A stretch of 64,000 bases of DNA from Corylus avellana (lineage: Eukaryota > Streptophyta > Magnoliopsida > Fagales > Betulaceae), in NCBI RefSeq assembly GCF_901000735.1, contig NC_081544.1:19421358-19485357 (forward strand), given 5' to 3'. The position numbers and the translations under genes were made by a program. Below the pieces are notes generated by a model, which made no database searches, was not told the origin of the DNA, and saw nothing but the letters and a program-made list of their open reading frames with translations. This document shows positions 1-10,316 of the stretch, piece by piece (positions within the stretch are counted from its first letter, which is position 1; every line of letters begins with the position of its first letter).

Positions 1-300
1 GTATCTCGAATAGACCATACGGTTGAATTATTACTGTTATTCATGATTATATGCATATATTATATCTATATCACATCCATGATAAAGCTGTCATCTCATA
101 ATGTTGCATGTGCTTTATAAACAACTAAGTTCACCATTTAATGACAGGTACGTCATGTGCATTTATACTTACTAAGTCGTCAGACTTATCCTTGTATTAT
201 TTCCCTTTTTTTCTCCAAATGTGCAACTATGCGGTTATAGATAGTTTAGCAGAGGTGGATAACGCGAAGCTTCTAGTTATTGTGAAGGATTTGACCTGGG
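1..300. other. Flanking sequence, no gene seen
   Basis: No reading frame here resembles a known protein. The stretch abuts the broken end of the copia element that runs from about 2641 down to about 300, so it is either host DNA or another decayed repeat. Nothing else could be supported. Confidence 0.5.
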
Positions 301-2308
301 AGATGCTTCCATTTGAAATTCTACACCATTATCAGATATCAAGGTTTTAATCTTGAGATTAAATTGTGTTGCAACAAGCTTAAAAAAAGATTGAATGAAA
401 AACCTAGTTAGAGATTTTTGATACATGAGATGAACCCAAGTATATCTATTGAAATCATCCACAATGGTAAGGAAATAATATGATCCATTTGTAGATTGCT
501 GAGAAAAAGGACCCCAAATGTCAACATGAATGAGATTAAAAGGGGCCTTGGAAGTTTTATTACTAATAAGAAAATGTAGCTTTTTCTGTTTTGCTAAAAG
601 GCAAACATTACAAACTTCATTGGAATCAACAGAAATGAAATGAACTAGATTGTGCAACATGTTGATTCTAGAATTAGACAAATGACATACCCTAAAATGC
701 CATAGGTCTGTTGAAGGATTTTTGAGAGTAGCAGAATTAACACCAAGTTTTGTAGAAAGCTTGCTTGCAGGTTGTATCAAATGAAACAAACCTTCCTTTT
801 CCTCACCCACTCCAATCATTTTCCAATTGGTTAAATTCTGAATGAAACAGTGAGAGTTAATGAAAATGAGGCAGCAATTAAGGTGTTTGATGAGTTTGGT
901 TGCATAAATGAGATTGAATGAAAAAGATGGTACACATAAAACATTGGTTAAAATGCAGTGTTTTGAAATTTTAACCATGCCTATGTGTGTGACAGAAACT
1001 AAGTCAGCATTAGGTAGTTTGACAGATGTGGATATAGTAGATGTAATTGTTGTAAACAAGGAAACACAATGAACCATATGATCAGTAGCTCTTGTATCAA
1101 TAATCCACGGAGTATCTGTCGGATTTGGTTTGAATTTAGACAAATTGAGGTTTGAATGAAAAACTGAATGTTTAGCATTGAGGGCAAAGATATTACCTGA
1201 CATCTTAGAGAAGATGTGATCTTGAGTTGTAGGTAAATAACCTACTTGATTGGCGGAAGCAGCTTTATGAGGATTGGTCTGCAAGAATTCCAGTAGCTTT
1301 TGACACTGTTTTGCAGTAATTGGTAGCTGAGGTAAATTCTCTCAATAGTTCTGAGTAGCAAGGTTAACACTTGAACTTGAAAATGAGGGCCTCTTTGTGA
1401 ACTTAAATCTAGTAGGAAAACCATGCAGTTTGTAGCACTTATCAACTGTGTGACCAGCAACACCACATTGAGTACACATCAATCTATCATTTCTATTGAA
1501 CTATTTAATGAACCTATTCTACTGTGGAGGAGCAGATTTGGTCATCATTGCAAAGGAGTTAGGAATCATAAACCGTATGAAGATTTCCCTTTGGCTTTCT
1601 TCTTGGATGACAAGAGAAAAGACTTTGTTAATTGGAGGCAAAGGCTCCATGAGAAGAATTTGACCTCGAATTTGTGAGAAAGACTCATTGAGTCCCATCA
1701 GAAATTGAAAAACATATTGTTGATCAAAAAAGGTATTGACATACTTCAAACTTCCACAAGAACATGTGGGATTGCAGGTACATGGAGTAAACGATTTGTA
1801 ATTATCAAACTCATCACAAAGAGACTTGAGTTTAGTAAAATATGAGCTTACAGAGAGGTTATCTTGTGAAAAATTAGAAATAGATTTCTGGAAATGAAAG
1901 GTCTTTGGTCCATTTCTTTGAGAGAATCGTTCCTTCAAGCTAAACCACATGTCTCGAGAGTTATTGATGTAGATAATGCTGGTATTAATCTCCTTTGAAA
2001 CTGTATTAACAATCCATGAAGAAATGGTGTCATTACATCTTGTCCAAGCTCTGAATTCAGGTCCATTCAGAATGAAAGGCTTGGCAAGAAAACTATCAAT
2101 GAACATAAGTTTGTTCTTGGCAGAAAGTGCCATCGACATGGATCTGCTCCAGGTATTGTAGTTCTCACCAGGGATTGGGCTGAGGAACTAGAGGGAATCC
2201 TAGATTGTCTCCATTATGTATGCAATAATGGCTAGAACTGTTATCAGTAAGGAGAGAGGATGAATGAGAAGAGGAGATTGGAATAGCTTCTGGAATTTGG
2301 GCAGCCAT
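300..2308 (-). pseudogene. Copia gag-pol polyprotein, broken
   Basis: The frame starts at ATG 2308. Gag carries the family motif NYNTWSRSM near 2140-2160 and a copia gag domain down to about 1519. A CCHC zinc knuckle (CTQCGVAGHTVDKC) lies near 1480-1435. The protease site reads DTRATDH, where the family has D-S/T-G-A, so the key glycine is lost. The pre-integrase domain keeps LWHFRVCHLS and the integrase start keeps HVDIWGPF and ISDNGVEF. Damage: a 1-base frameshift near 2165-2180, two in-frame TAG codons around 1520 and 1496, and a TGA at 1342-1344. Apart from the frameshift the parts share one frame, which is the normal single-ORF copia layout. It is a dead copy; I describe the breaks only. 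Confidence 0.85.
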
Positions 2309-2334
2309 TGATGAGAGCTTCATAGAATCGTGTT

Positions 2335-2348
2335 AGTCTCTGATACCA
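2335..2348 (-). promoter_or_regulatory. Retroelement primer binding site (tRNA-Met type)
   Basis: The minus strand reads TGGTATCAGAGACT. The first 11 bases match the initiator tRNA-Met 3' end complement used by plant copia elements. It sits between the LTR and the gag start. Confidence 0.8.
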
Positions 2349-2641
2349 CAACAAATTCTAGAATGAGAGAGAAAGAAAAAAGAAGAAGATGAAGAGAAAA
2401 GCTTGACTGATTCTCATTGAAGTTGTAATCATGCCACACATTGTACAAGAATATATATACTCTGTTTAATAACTCTTGAAACAGAGTATAACTGAGTAAC
2501 TGATATAACAAACTAAACTAACTTATATACACATGTGTAAACAAGCTAACAAACTAAACTCACTTATATACACGTGTGTAAACAAGCTAGAACTAATCTG
2601 TTTGAATTTGTTTGATGAACTACTGTTACTGGAAGATGTCA
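2349..2641 (-). repeat. Copia 5' LTR
   Basis: This 293-bp segment lies directly outside the primer binding site and starts with TGACATC on the minus strand. A TATATATA box-like run lies near 2450-2457. It contains an imperfect 41-bp tandem duplication (2509-2549 and 2550-2590), each unit with the palindrome TATATACACRTGTGTA. The inner end reads TTTGTTG rather than the usual CA, so that border is approximate. Confidence 0.65.
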
Positions 2642-2645
2642 GAAT

Positions 2646-3670
2646 CTACTTCTTGTCTGATTTGTGCTTAGTGGCAACCTTTGATGCTGATTTTGTAGGA
2701 CAACGAGAAATGGGGTTCTTATAACAATTATTTAGGCACCAATTTTTCATGCCAATGTCGCTGGAAGTCATGGGTACATTCGCATTGCAAGACAGTTTTT
2801 CTTTATTGTGGGTTGTTTGAGGCAATTTGATCCTCAAAACAAGTGATGGTTTGTTTTCAACACTATTCATGGCGCTTGAAGATGTTAGGACTAGCTTCCC
2901 ATCCGCTCTCTCCTTGATGACTTTGCAAGGCTTTTTTGCTTTGTTGTGGGTTGGGGGCAATTACATCTTGAAAACAAGCCTTGGATTCTCTTCACCACCA
3001 TTCATGCAACTTGAAGACATTGACTCGTTCTTGCAACTACTCTACATGTCCATATTCTTGGGAAATTGATCAACATGATTGGTGGCAGAAAAATTCATCG
3101 CTGAAAACTTCTTCTTGTGTTTCTACAATCTGTTGTGTGAGGATTGGAAATCAGTAACACCTGTTTGATGGAAACAACCAATTAACTTTCAGAAACAACC
3201 AAACAGCAAGAAAAGACAAAAGAAATATAGTAACAAAATCTTTTGGATCAATAATATATGTTACAATTCCCTATTTCATTACTTGGAAACAGAGAGAGGG
3301 AAAACCAAGAATTTTTTTAAAAAAGTGACCAAACAGCCATAAATTAAAAGCGAGAGAAACAGAGCAACGAAATCTTCAAGACCAATAATATTCAAAACCC
3401 AAGCTCTGTTTGGATGATCAAAAACATTAACAAATAAATAAAAATAATAAAAAAACACCCCGCAACTGACTTATTTTCCAGCTATTTCCAAGAAACCAAA
3501 TAGAGAGGAAAAGTGAAAGAGGAAACATGAATTGTTCTTACGTACCTTAAACGTTCTTGGAGACGAAGCCGCTTGATTCTTGAGATAGCGCTGTGATTTT
3601 GATGATCGAAACGGTGAGTTTCGATCTTATGGACACGTAGGATCAAAAATTTGAACTGATATGGCATAAG
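2646..3670 (-). pseudogene. Decayed two-exon gene, repeat-containing basic protein
   Basis: I do not recognise this gene. A 5' exon around 3670-3546 ends in a strong donor (AAG|GTACGT). The intron runs 3545-3171 and ends CAAACAG. The second exon holds ATG 3098, followed by a lysine-rich frame to a stop at 2646. Two in-frame stops break it: TAG at 3042-3044 after 18 codons, and a TAA near 2958. The coding part has an internal repeat: EENPRLVFKM-LPPTHNK and ENKPSLVLRIKLPQTTHNK. The lone ORF starting at 2960 is what remains after the second stop. The copia element starts only 5 bases past the stop codon, so insertion and decay may be linked. It could also be a gene fragment carried by a repeat. 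Confidence 0.4.
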
Positions 3671-3814
3671 ATGAAATGATCCGCTTCAATGAGACTGACG
3701 CCCGTTTTGGAAAAATATCTAACGATGGAGATTTTATTGTATTTTCGATTGATCAATGGAGGAAAAAAAAAAAAAAAAACTGATGGATTTTACAATTTTT
3801 GCGCATTGACTCAG

Positions 3815-5971
3815 TGTAACGCCCCCAAAACTGACATTGGCCAACCTTGCAAAGTTACTGGCAATTACCCCAGTTCAACCAACTGATGGCTAAATGAGGA
3901 ACCACCCCTCTAAGCATTATCAGAGTTAATTTATAGGAATGTGAAATAAATTTGAGAAAAACTATAAACATTACAATACAAGTATATTCCTCAAATAAAA
4001 GCATGGAGCAACTAATCAAAATAAAAGGCAAACCTGATAGTAGCATGAAGAATCTTAAGATAAAGTTGTAGTGGCAATTGCGCCACTCCTGGATCCTAGT
4101 GACAAGCTCCCTAAAAGGGTAATAACAACATAAGTCTAACGACTTAGTAAGTAAACCTCACAATTAGGTATAACATGAGTTCATTATTAAGCAGAAATAA
4201 ACATGTATTTTTTGTTAACATTTATAATAGGTGTTGTCTCTATTAATACACCTTTGAAAATATCATTTAGTTTAATAAATGGTAGTGTACTCCCGGTAGC
4301 AATTGCCCGAGTATTTAAATGCATAAAAACTAATGTTTTTTATGTTATAACTTTCATGTATGGTTTACCTGAGATATTACCTATTTTTAGCAGAGTTGAC
4401 GCTATCCCGAGGGACTTGTAATACAATGCCGGTGCCCCGACCATTGTACGCTACCGTCCACCACTAGTGGCATGACCGAGTCCGACCTCGGGTGGCCCAC
4501 ACCACTAATGATGTCCGTCCTGTAGTGACCAACCATTAGGGAATGGCTGCGCCGATCATGAAAACTATTGGATCCAAAGCCCACATAGACATACATCTGA
4601 CCATAGAATAAATTCTATATAGTAAGCTCATGACCATTATTTTGCACGTACCGGTGCCCATGTCATACGATGCATCTTATGAACTAGTTATTAAAGCAGT
4701 TACCAAGTTATTACAAAAAGTAGACATGCTCATATCATACAAGTGGTCAGTCAACTGATATATCCCACATTTTTAAGAAAAGTGTTCGAAAGTGTTTACT
4801 TATCTCGTACGCTTGCTTAAGTCCTCCGACATCACGAATTTCTGTTATAACGAAACACGACTTATCATTATAAACAATACTAGAGAACAGTACGAGGTTC
4901 CATCTAACTAAAAAAGGGTGCTTAAAACCTTTGGACATTTAAGGGGCAAGGAGCACAAGAGTTGGCCTCTGGTTGAGCGCTCGTTCCCTAGGGCGAGCGT
5001 TCGGCCAGGGGCTAGGGTTTTGGCCAGAAGCCCCTAAAATGCTTCTAGGCCTCTCTCTAATGCTATGGGTTGGTATCTAGGCTCAAAATAAACACATGCA
5101 TCACAGGAAAAACACAAAGAATCAAGGAGGTGTTTAAAGACCTTTGAAAATACTTCTCTTTCTTTTTAAGAAATATGCACATCCTAGTGCAAAACATATT
5201 ATCAAGCAACTTTAAAAGGAAACAAAAGTGGTTTGGAAAACCTTGTCGAAATCATTCTTGTTTCATGAAGAAATGCACAAAGACTTGTTATAGCATTTTA
5301 AAACTTGAAACTTTAAAGAGAATGATCATAACACTTGGAAAAGCTTAGAACCTCTAGATATTAATAACTAAGCTATTGAAAATCAAGAAGCTTGCAACAA
5401 CATACAAAGAAGGTGTAGGAGTTACCTCAACAAGCAAGTTTTTCAAGAATTCCTCCTCCTTCTCTAAGGATACTCACAAAACTAATTTGGTAGAGTTTAT
5501 CTAGGCTTCTGAGGTGAGAAAACTCGAATGGGGTGGAGGTATTTATAGGGGAAGAGACTAAGGGCAAAATGGGAAAACTTCTAAAAATGGGCGAGCGCTC
5601 GTGTGTACTACAATGTCGAGCACTCGTGTACTATAGATTAGAAGGGTCAGAGTTGCAGGTGGCACGTGTGGGTAAAAACCAGCGTCTAAAAATGGTCAAC
5701 GAGTGCTCGTGTGGTCCCAAGTCGGGCTCATGTACTTTTCACAAAAGGCCAAAAGAGTTCAGAGTACGATTTCACGAGGGTGGCGTGAGGTTCAGACGAG
5801 CGCTCGTTTAGTGAAGGTGGTTTTGGGGTTTTGCTTGCTAAAGGCCATAAGAGCTTGGGCCCATTAAAGAAAGTCTAGGGTTTACTATTTGGGCTTGCTT
5901 AGAAGGCTAATAACTTTTGAGTATGAAGTTAAAACTCTTTTTAAAACGATTTAAAAAGTCGGGGTATTACA
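3815..5971 (+). repeat. Solo LTR, copy G1 (gypsy-like)
   Basis: The 2157-bp unit begins TGTAACGCCCCC and ends GGGGTATTACA. It is flanked by a perfect 5-bp target duplication, CTCAG at 3810-3814 and 5972-5976. There is no coding sequence, so this is what remains after recombination between two LTRs. A TATA-type box (TATTTATAGGGG) lies at 5540-5551. Palindromic CGAGCGCTCG-type decamers occur near 4974, 4997, 5588, 5612, 5700 and 5796. Three related copies lie in this window: G2 at 22727-32563, G3 at 24637-31453 and G4 at 57277-59437. Start and end sequences resemble gypsy LTRs, but without an internal region the superfamily is inferred. Confidence 0.88.
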
Positions 5972-6030
5972 CTCAGCGACTTATAATATATTTACCCTAA
6001 AATAAAAGGTTTCTTTTGAAAAAAATATAA

Positions 6031-7574
6031 AAAGCCCCCTCAACTAACTTTTTTAAAAAGCCTTATGATGTTTAAAGTATGTTAAAGTGGTCCATCAAAA
6101 TACCAAAGTGTGTCAAAAAAGCCTGTTTTTTTTTTTTTTTTTTTTTAAATTATATTCCTATATTACCATTATTCTTTAAAAAACTCAAATAAAAAATTAA
6201 TAAAATAAAAAACTAAAAAATTAATTTTTTTTTTCAAAAGAAGAAAATTAATTTTTTAGTTTAATATATTTATATATTTTTTTTCTTAAGAATGACACAT
6301 GTTGCAATTTTTTTGGCGTTGATGTGACATCTTACAAAATTATTCAAATGTTTTAACAGAATTTGACTCTAGGAACTAAACTTTATTTTGGCATATCCTA
6401 TAGGAGTGTCAAAAATTACTGGAAAACCGGAATTGGAACCGGGAAACCAGGAACTGGGTTTCCATTTTATTTAATAATATTTATATATTATTATATTTAT
6501 ACATTAATATATATATTATTATGCTAAGTCAATTTGGAGAGTAAGAAAAATGGAAAACAAAGAAATATATTGTTTGAATATTTATATACATATATATTTA
6601 TTGTTGTAATATTTATATATATATTGTTACTTGAGTGTATAATATTAACATCTAAACAAGATTTGATGGAATTCTGATCTTGGGTTTATTGGGTTGATTG
6701 TAGTAGTTGTTTATTTTCTGATGCTGGGGTCTTAAGCATCTGAAAATTTGGTCAATTGGGTCACTTATTTGATGCCTTTCTTTGCATAAAGTTTGATTCT
6801 TATAATTTCTTAGGCTTATAATGAAATATGCTATTTGAATATATATAAAGTATTTATTGTTGGTAGTTTATATTTATTGTTGTAATAATTATTTGAAACA
6901 ATCACAACAAAGCTCCTTTAATTTAGACAAAAACACTAATATATTTTTTTAAAAATGAGCTAACTTATGAAAAAAAAAAAAAAAAAGGCTTATTTTAAGC
7001 CTATACCTAAAATAAGCCCAAAAAACAATTTTCTTAAAAAATCGGTTACCAGACCGAGTAAAACCGAAACCAGCCGGTAACCAGGGTTCCGATTCCGATT
7101 CCGGTTCGGGTCTCTCAAAACCTAGAACCGGGGTATCCGGGTTCCGGTTCCCGGTTTTGGCCAAAAACCGGGAAACTGGACTGGGTTGACACCCCTAATA
7201 TCCTAGGAACTTCTGGGTCGATTTGTAATTTAGACCAACCACATGTCGATTTTGCATTTTTTTTTATTTTTTATACTGTACGAAAAATTTGTAATTTAGG
7301 CAAACTACAGTGACTAATTTTTTATTTATTTCAAAAAAAAATCTTTTTTTGTATTTATCCATCGCATGGGTTTTTTTTTTTTTTTTTTTTTTAAATAGTT
7401 TGGTTTAGTTTTTTTATTTTATTTTATTAATTTTTAAGAGAATTAAGGGTATTATAAAAATATAATAAATAAATAAAAGCCTTTTTGGCACACCTGAGTA
7501 GTTTGATGAACCATTTTAACACACTTTAAACATCATGAGACTTTTTAAAAAACGGGTGTTAATTGTGAGGCTCT
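6031..7574. mobile_element. TIR element of unknown family, split by a hAT insertion
   Basis: Left arm 6031-6125 and right arm 7478-7574 are inverted copies; both contain a form of the motif ATGATGTTTAAAGTATGTTA. The interior is AT-rich with long T tracts and no gene. It is interrupted by the hAT element at 6401-7197. No convincing target duplication was found, so the outer borders are approximate and the superfamily is open. Confidence 0.55.
6401..7197. mobile_element. hAT-type non-autonomous element
   Basis: The 797-bp element starts TAGGAGTGTCAA and ends TTGACACCCCTA. It is flanked by a perfect 8-bp duplication ATATCCTA (6393-6400 and 7198-7205), which fits hAT. CCGG-rich runs lie just inside both ends. 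The ORF on the minus strand here is low-complexity and not a gene. Confidence 0.88.
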
Positions 7575-7614
7575 CCCACTAAGCCCCTCTTCACTATGGC
7601 TCCGAGGAGCAGTT

Positions 7615-7843
7615 TAGGGGTGAAAATGCGATTACAGTTAGTGGTTATTGGCTAAAACCACTAACCGTAACCCTCTAGGCAGTTAGTAAAATTCACTAAC
7701 CGCCTAAGCGGCTAACTGCTTTGTAAAAGAAAATTAAAAAAAAAAAAAAAACTCATTTCGTTGTTGTTTATGGTAATAAATGCACTACTAAACATTTGTT
7801 TCTAAGTTTTATATATTTTATATATATTTAACACAAAACGATG

Positions 7844-7888
<45 letters not shown>

Positions 7889-8040
7889 CGGTTAGCGGTT
7901 AACCGTTAATGGCTTTTTTGAAATCTAAAACTACTAATCGTAACGGTGTAGATGGTTAACAATTTTTTTTAACCACTTTTAAAAATAATTAGAGGTTAGC
8001 GAATAACGGACGGTTAATAACCGCCCGCCTTTTCAAGCAT
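7615..8040. mobile_element. Small hAT-like MITE
   Basis: It starts TAGGGGTGAAAATGCG and has inverted CGGTTA/TAACCG-rich arms. The flanks GAGCAGTT (7607-7614) and GAGCAGCA (8041-8048) match at 6 of 8 bases, consistent with an old 8-bp duplication. A (TA)n microsatellite occupies about 7847-7886. The right terminus is degenerate. Confidence 0.6.
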
Positions 8041-8499
8041 GAGCAGCACCCGGTAAGCTCAAGACATATACCTGAATTGCATCATTGTTACCTCTTGCCT
8101 TTAACCATTGGTTTCCGACCACAATCCTATCACTTGGCCTTTTGGGTCAATCCTTTCATTGCACTTACTGCATGATTTGTTCTGCTGATAGGGCTCTCTC
8201 ACCTTCGTTTTTTTTTTTTTTTTTTTTTCGTCTTCTTATTTTTTTGGTATCTTTCGACATATTTCTATATGTTTCTTCTTTAAATATATATTTTCATCTT
8301 TGCCAAATTAAAAAATTAAAAAATGAAACGGTAGAATAGGATTTACACCCACTGCATCAACTCATAGTAAACAATCGTATGGTCAGCCTGGTCCTATCAC
8401 AGATAACGAACCGATAACTATATAAAGTAGATGATCAGAACCCAGATGTTTAAGTTACAATCAACCACAAAATGAGAGGCCCTAGTTGAACCTCAGTTG

Positions 8500-8507
8500 C
8501 CACGTGG
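8500..8507. promoter_or_regulatory. G-box upstream of NDHL
   Basis: The perfect palindrome CCACGTGG lies about 165 bases upstream of the NDHL start codon. G-boxes are known binding sites of bZIP and bHLH factors in light-responsive promoters. A role here is inferred from position. Confidence 0.5.
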
Positions 8508-8630
8508 GATTTTCTTAATATTTTGAGACAGCCATCCCATTTTCCAATATTTATTTTCTCTTTCCTGGAGAAAATTCATGCATCCTACGCCAAGAAATTG
8601 AACTAAAAAAGATAAGAAGAAAACACAGAA

Positions 8631-8655
8631 ACACACACACACACACACACACACA
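8631..8655. repeat. (AC)n microsatellite in NDHL leader
   Basis: About 12 AC units end 16 bases before the NDHL start codon, probably in the 5' untranslated region. Confidence 0.85.
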
Positions 8656-8670
8656 ACGTAGGGCTCTAAA

Positions 8671-9749
8671 ATGAGCTTCCAAATCACCAAAGCTCTGCCT
8701 CCTCTCTCCCCGTCTCACTGCAAACTTCCCTCTCCCCTCATTACTGCTACTAATAAGCACAAACCATCCCACAACGCCAAGCCCAAGAAGGTACACTTTT
8801 CTTTTCTTCTTTGCAATCACTCTTTTTTTTCTTCCTAAATGTTGATTTTTTTCAGTGATTTCTGTATATATGCATGACTATCACAGCCACTTATGTTCAA
8901 TATCAGACACTAGCGTGCATATCCCAGAAGCCCTTCCATGAGTTCTTTCTAAAGAAAGCCACTTTGGCAATTCAAGCTGCAGCACTTTTAGCCACCGTAA
9001 GACTCTGGATCAATTTTATTTGTTAAACTATCAAAATAATAACAATGATTTATTTGTTTCCAATAAATGTTGTGTTTAGATAAACTATTGTATTTGTGGG
9101 TATCATCTTGACAGGTTGAGCAGCCAGCTTTAGCTGTGACTGGAGTGAACAACGAGGAAGATTTGGCTTCGGTTTTGATACAATTGGGAATCGTGGCCTT
9201 TGGGTACTTGATTATCATGCCAGTAAGAAAATGTTACTTTCTTTACCTTAATCTTTTTGTATTTGACTATGAAATCCATAATATTTATTATATTTTGGTG
9301 GAATTGCAGCCCATCATCCTCAACTGGCTTAGGATAAGATGGTACAGAAGAAATCTCTTGGAGATGTATTTTCAGTTTATGTTTGTCTTCATATTCTTTC
9401 CAGGGTGAGATTCTCTTCTTTTCACCAGCTTTCTGAGCCATTTTCTGCATTCATTGACATTGAAAATCACCATTGAATTCAATATCTATTCAAAATTTAA
9501 TGGTAATTTTTAGTGTCCCGTCAAAAAGAGTAGTATTTCTCATTTCTTTTTTGTTCCTGTATTTATTTCCTTTTTCTTTCTTTTTTTCTCCCTGTGTGCA
9601 GAATACTCGTTTGGGCACCCTTTTTGAACTTCAGGAAATTCCCACGGGATCCATCCATGAAATACCCCTGGTCTACACCACAGGATCCTTCAAAAATCAA
9701 AAATGGATATTTGAAGTACCCATATGCCGAACCTGAGGATTATGCATGA
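8671..9749 (+). CDS. NDHL: NAD(P)H-quinone oxidoreductase subunit L, chloroplastic
   Basis: NDHL (also CRR23) is a nucleus-encoded subunit of the thylakoid NDH complex, which takes part in cyclic electron flow around photosystem I. Five exons: 8671-8790, 8907-8996, 9115-9222, 9310-9404 and 9602-9749, all with GT-AG introns, giving 186 residues. Residues 1 to about 60 are rich in S, K and P and fit a plastid transit peptide. Two membrane segments follow: ASVLIQLGIVAFGYLIIMP, near residues 90-106, and YFQFMFVFIFFPGILVWAPF, near 121-141. The family signatures NWLRIRWYRR, WAPFLNFRKFPRD and MKYPWSTPQDPSK are intact. The start is the first ATG in frame with a serine-rich leader. The gene is complete and looks functional. 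It converges with the TMEM214 gene at 10317. Confidence 0.95.
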
Positions 9750-10316
9750 AATTGAAGAAACATAGTAGATTGCTTGCATATCATATATAACAAACCGAGA
9801 AGTGGAATTCTTGAAACATTCTGTAGTTGTAATGAATGAAACTCATGTAGGCCTCTGTTTAACAGGTCTGTTGTGAGCGTTTAGATGAAGAAAATCTACT
9901 TTACACAACATAACAACTCTGTTTTAAAGTTGTAAGCAATCACATTACCACAACAAATGCAGCTAAATTATGAAGATTTCAGATAAAACTAACATTAGTA
10001 CAAGGCATATGACAATGTGTCATCAAAATTTCTTTTCAAATTGAAAAATAATGACCTCAAAATACATGTCTCCGACTCTTTAAAAAAATTCATGGTACTA
10101 TAAAAGTTAATTAGAGGTAAATAACTTTAAAAAGAAAGAGGAAAACCAAAACCACCCTAGATGGCCCAGACCTTTATCAGGCCATCAAGCAGTATTACCC
10201 TTACCCTCCTCTGCCGCTTTATTGTTGGTAAAATTGGATTACTTTGGCCGTGCTGTGTATTGTCGAAACAAATTGATGGTTTGCACCACTGGTTGTCAAT
10301 ATGTATAGAATCCTGC
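9750..10316. other. Convergent 3' region between NDHL and TMEM214 gene
   Basis: The 567 bases between two converging stop codons hold both 3' untranslated regions. No separate gene or repeat is visible. Confidence 0.7.

Larger units (their letters stand above)
300..2641 (-). mobile_element. Truncated Ty1/copia retrotransposon
   Basis: The element is on the minus strand: 5' LTR (2641-2349), tRNA-Met-type primer binding site (2348-2335), then gag, zinc knuckle, protease, GAG-pre-integrase and the start of integrase, the order known for copia. It stops about 320 bases into the window, inside the integrase core just after the SDNGVEF motif. Reverse transcriptase, RNase H and the 3' LTR are absent, so the copy is 3'-truncated and cannot move by itself. 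Its outer end (TGACATC at 2641) abuts the remains of a decayed gene. Confidence 0.85.

Noticed and set aside
8551..8820. Minus-strand ORFs over the NDHL first exon
   Set aside because: They are shadows of the NDHL leader and the AC microsatellite.
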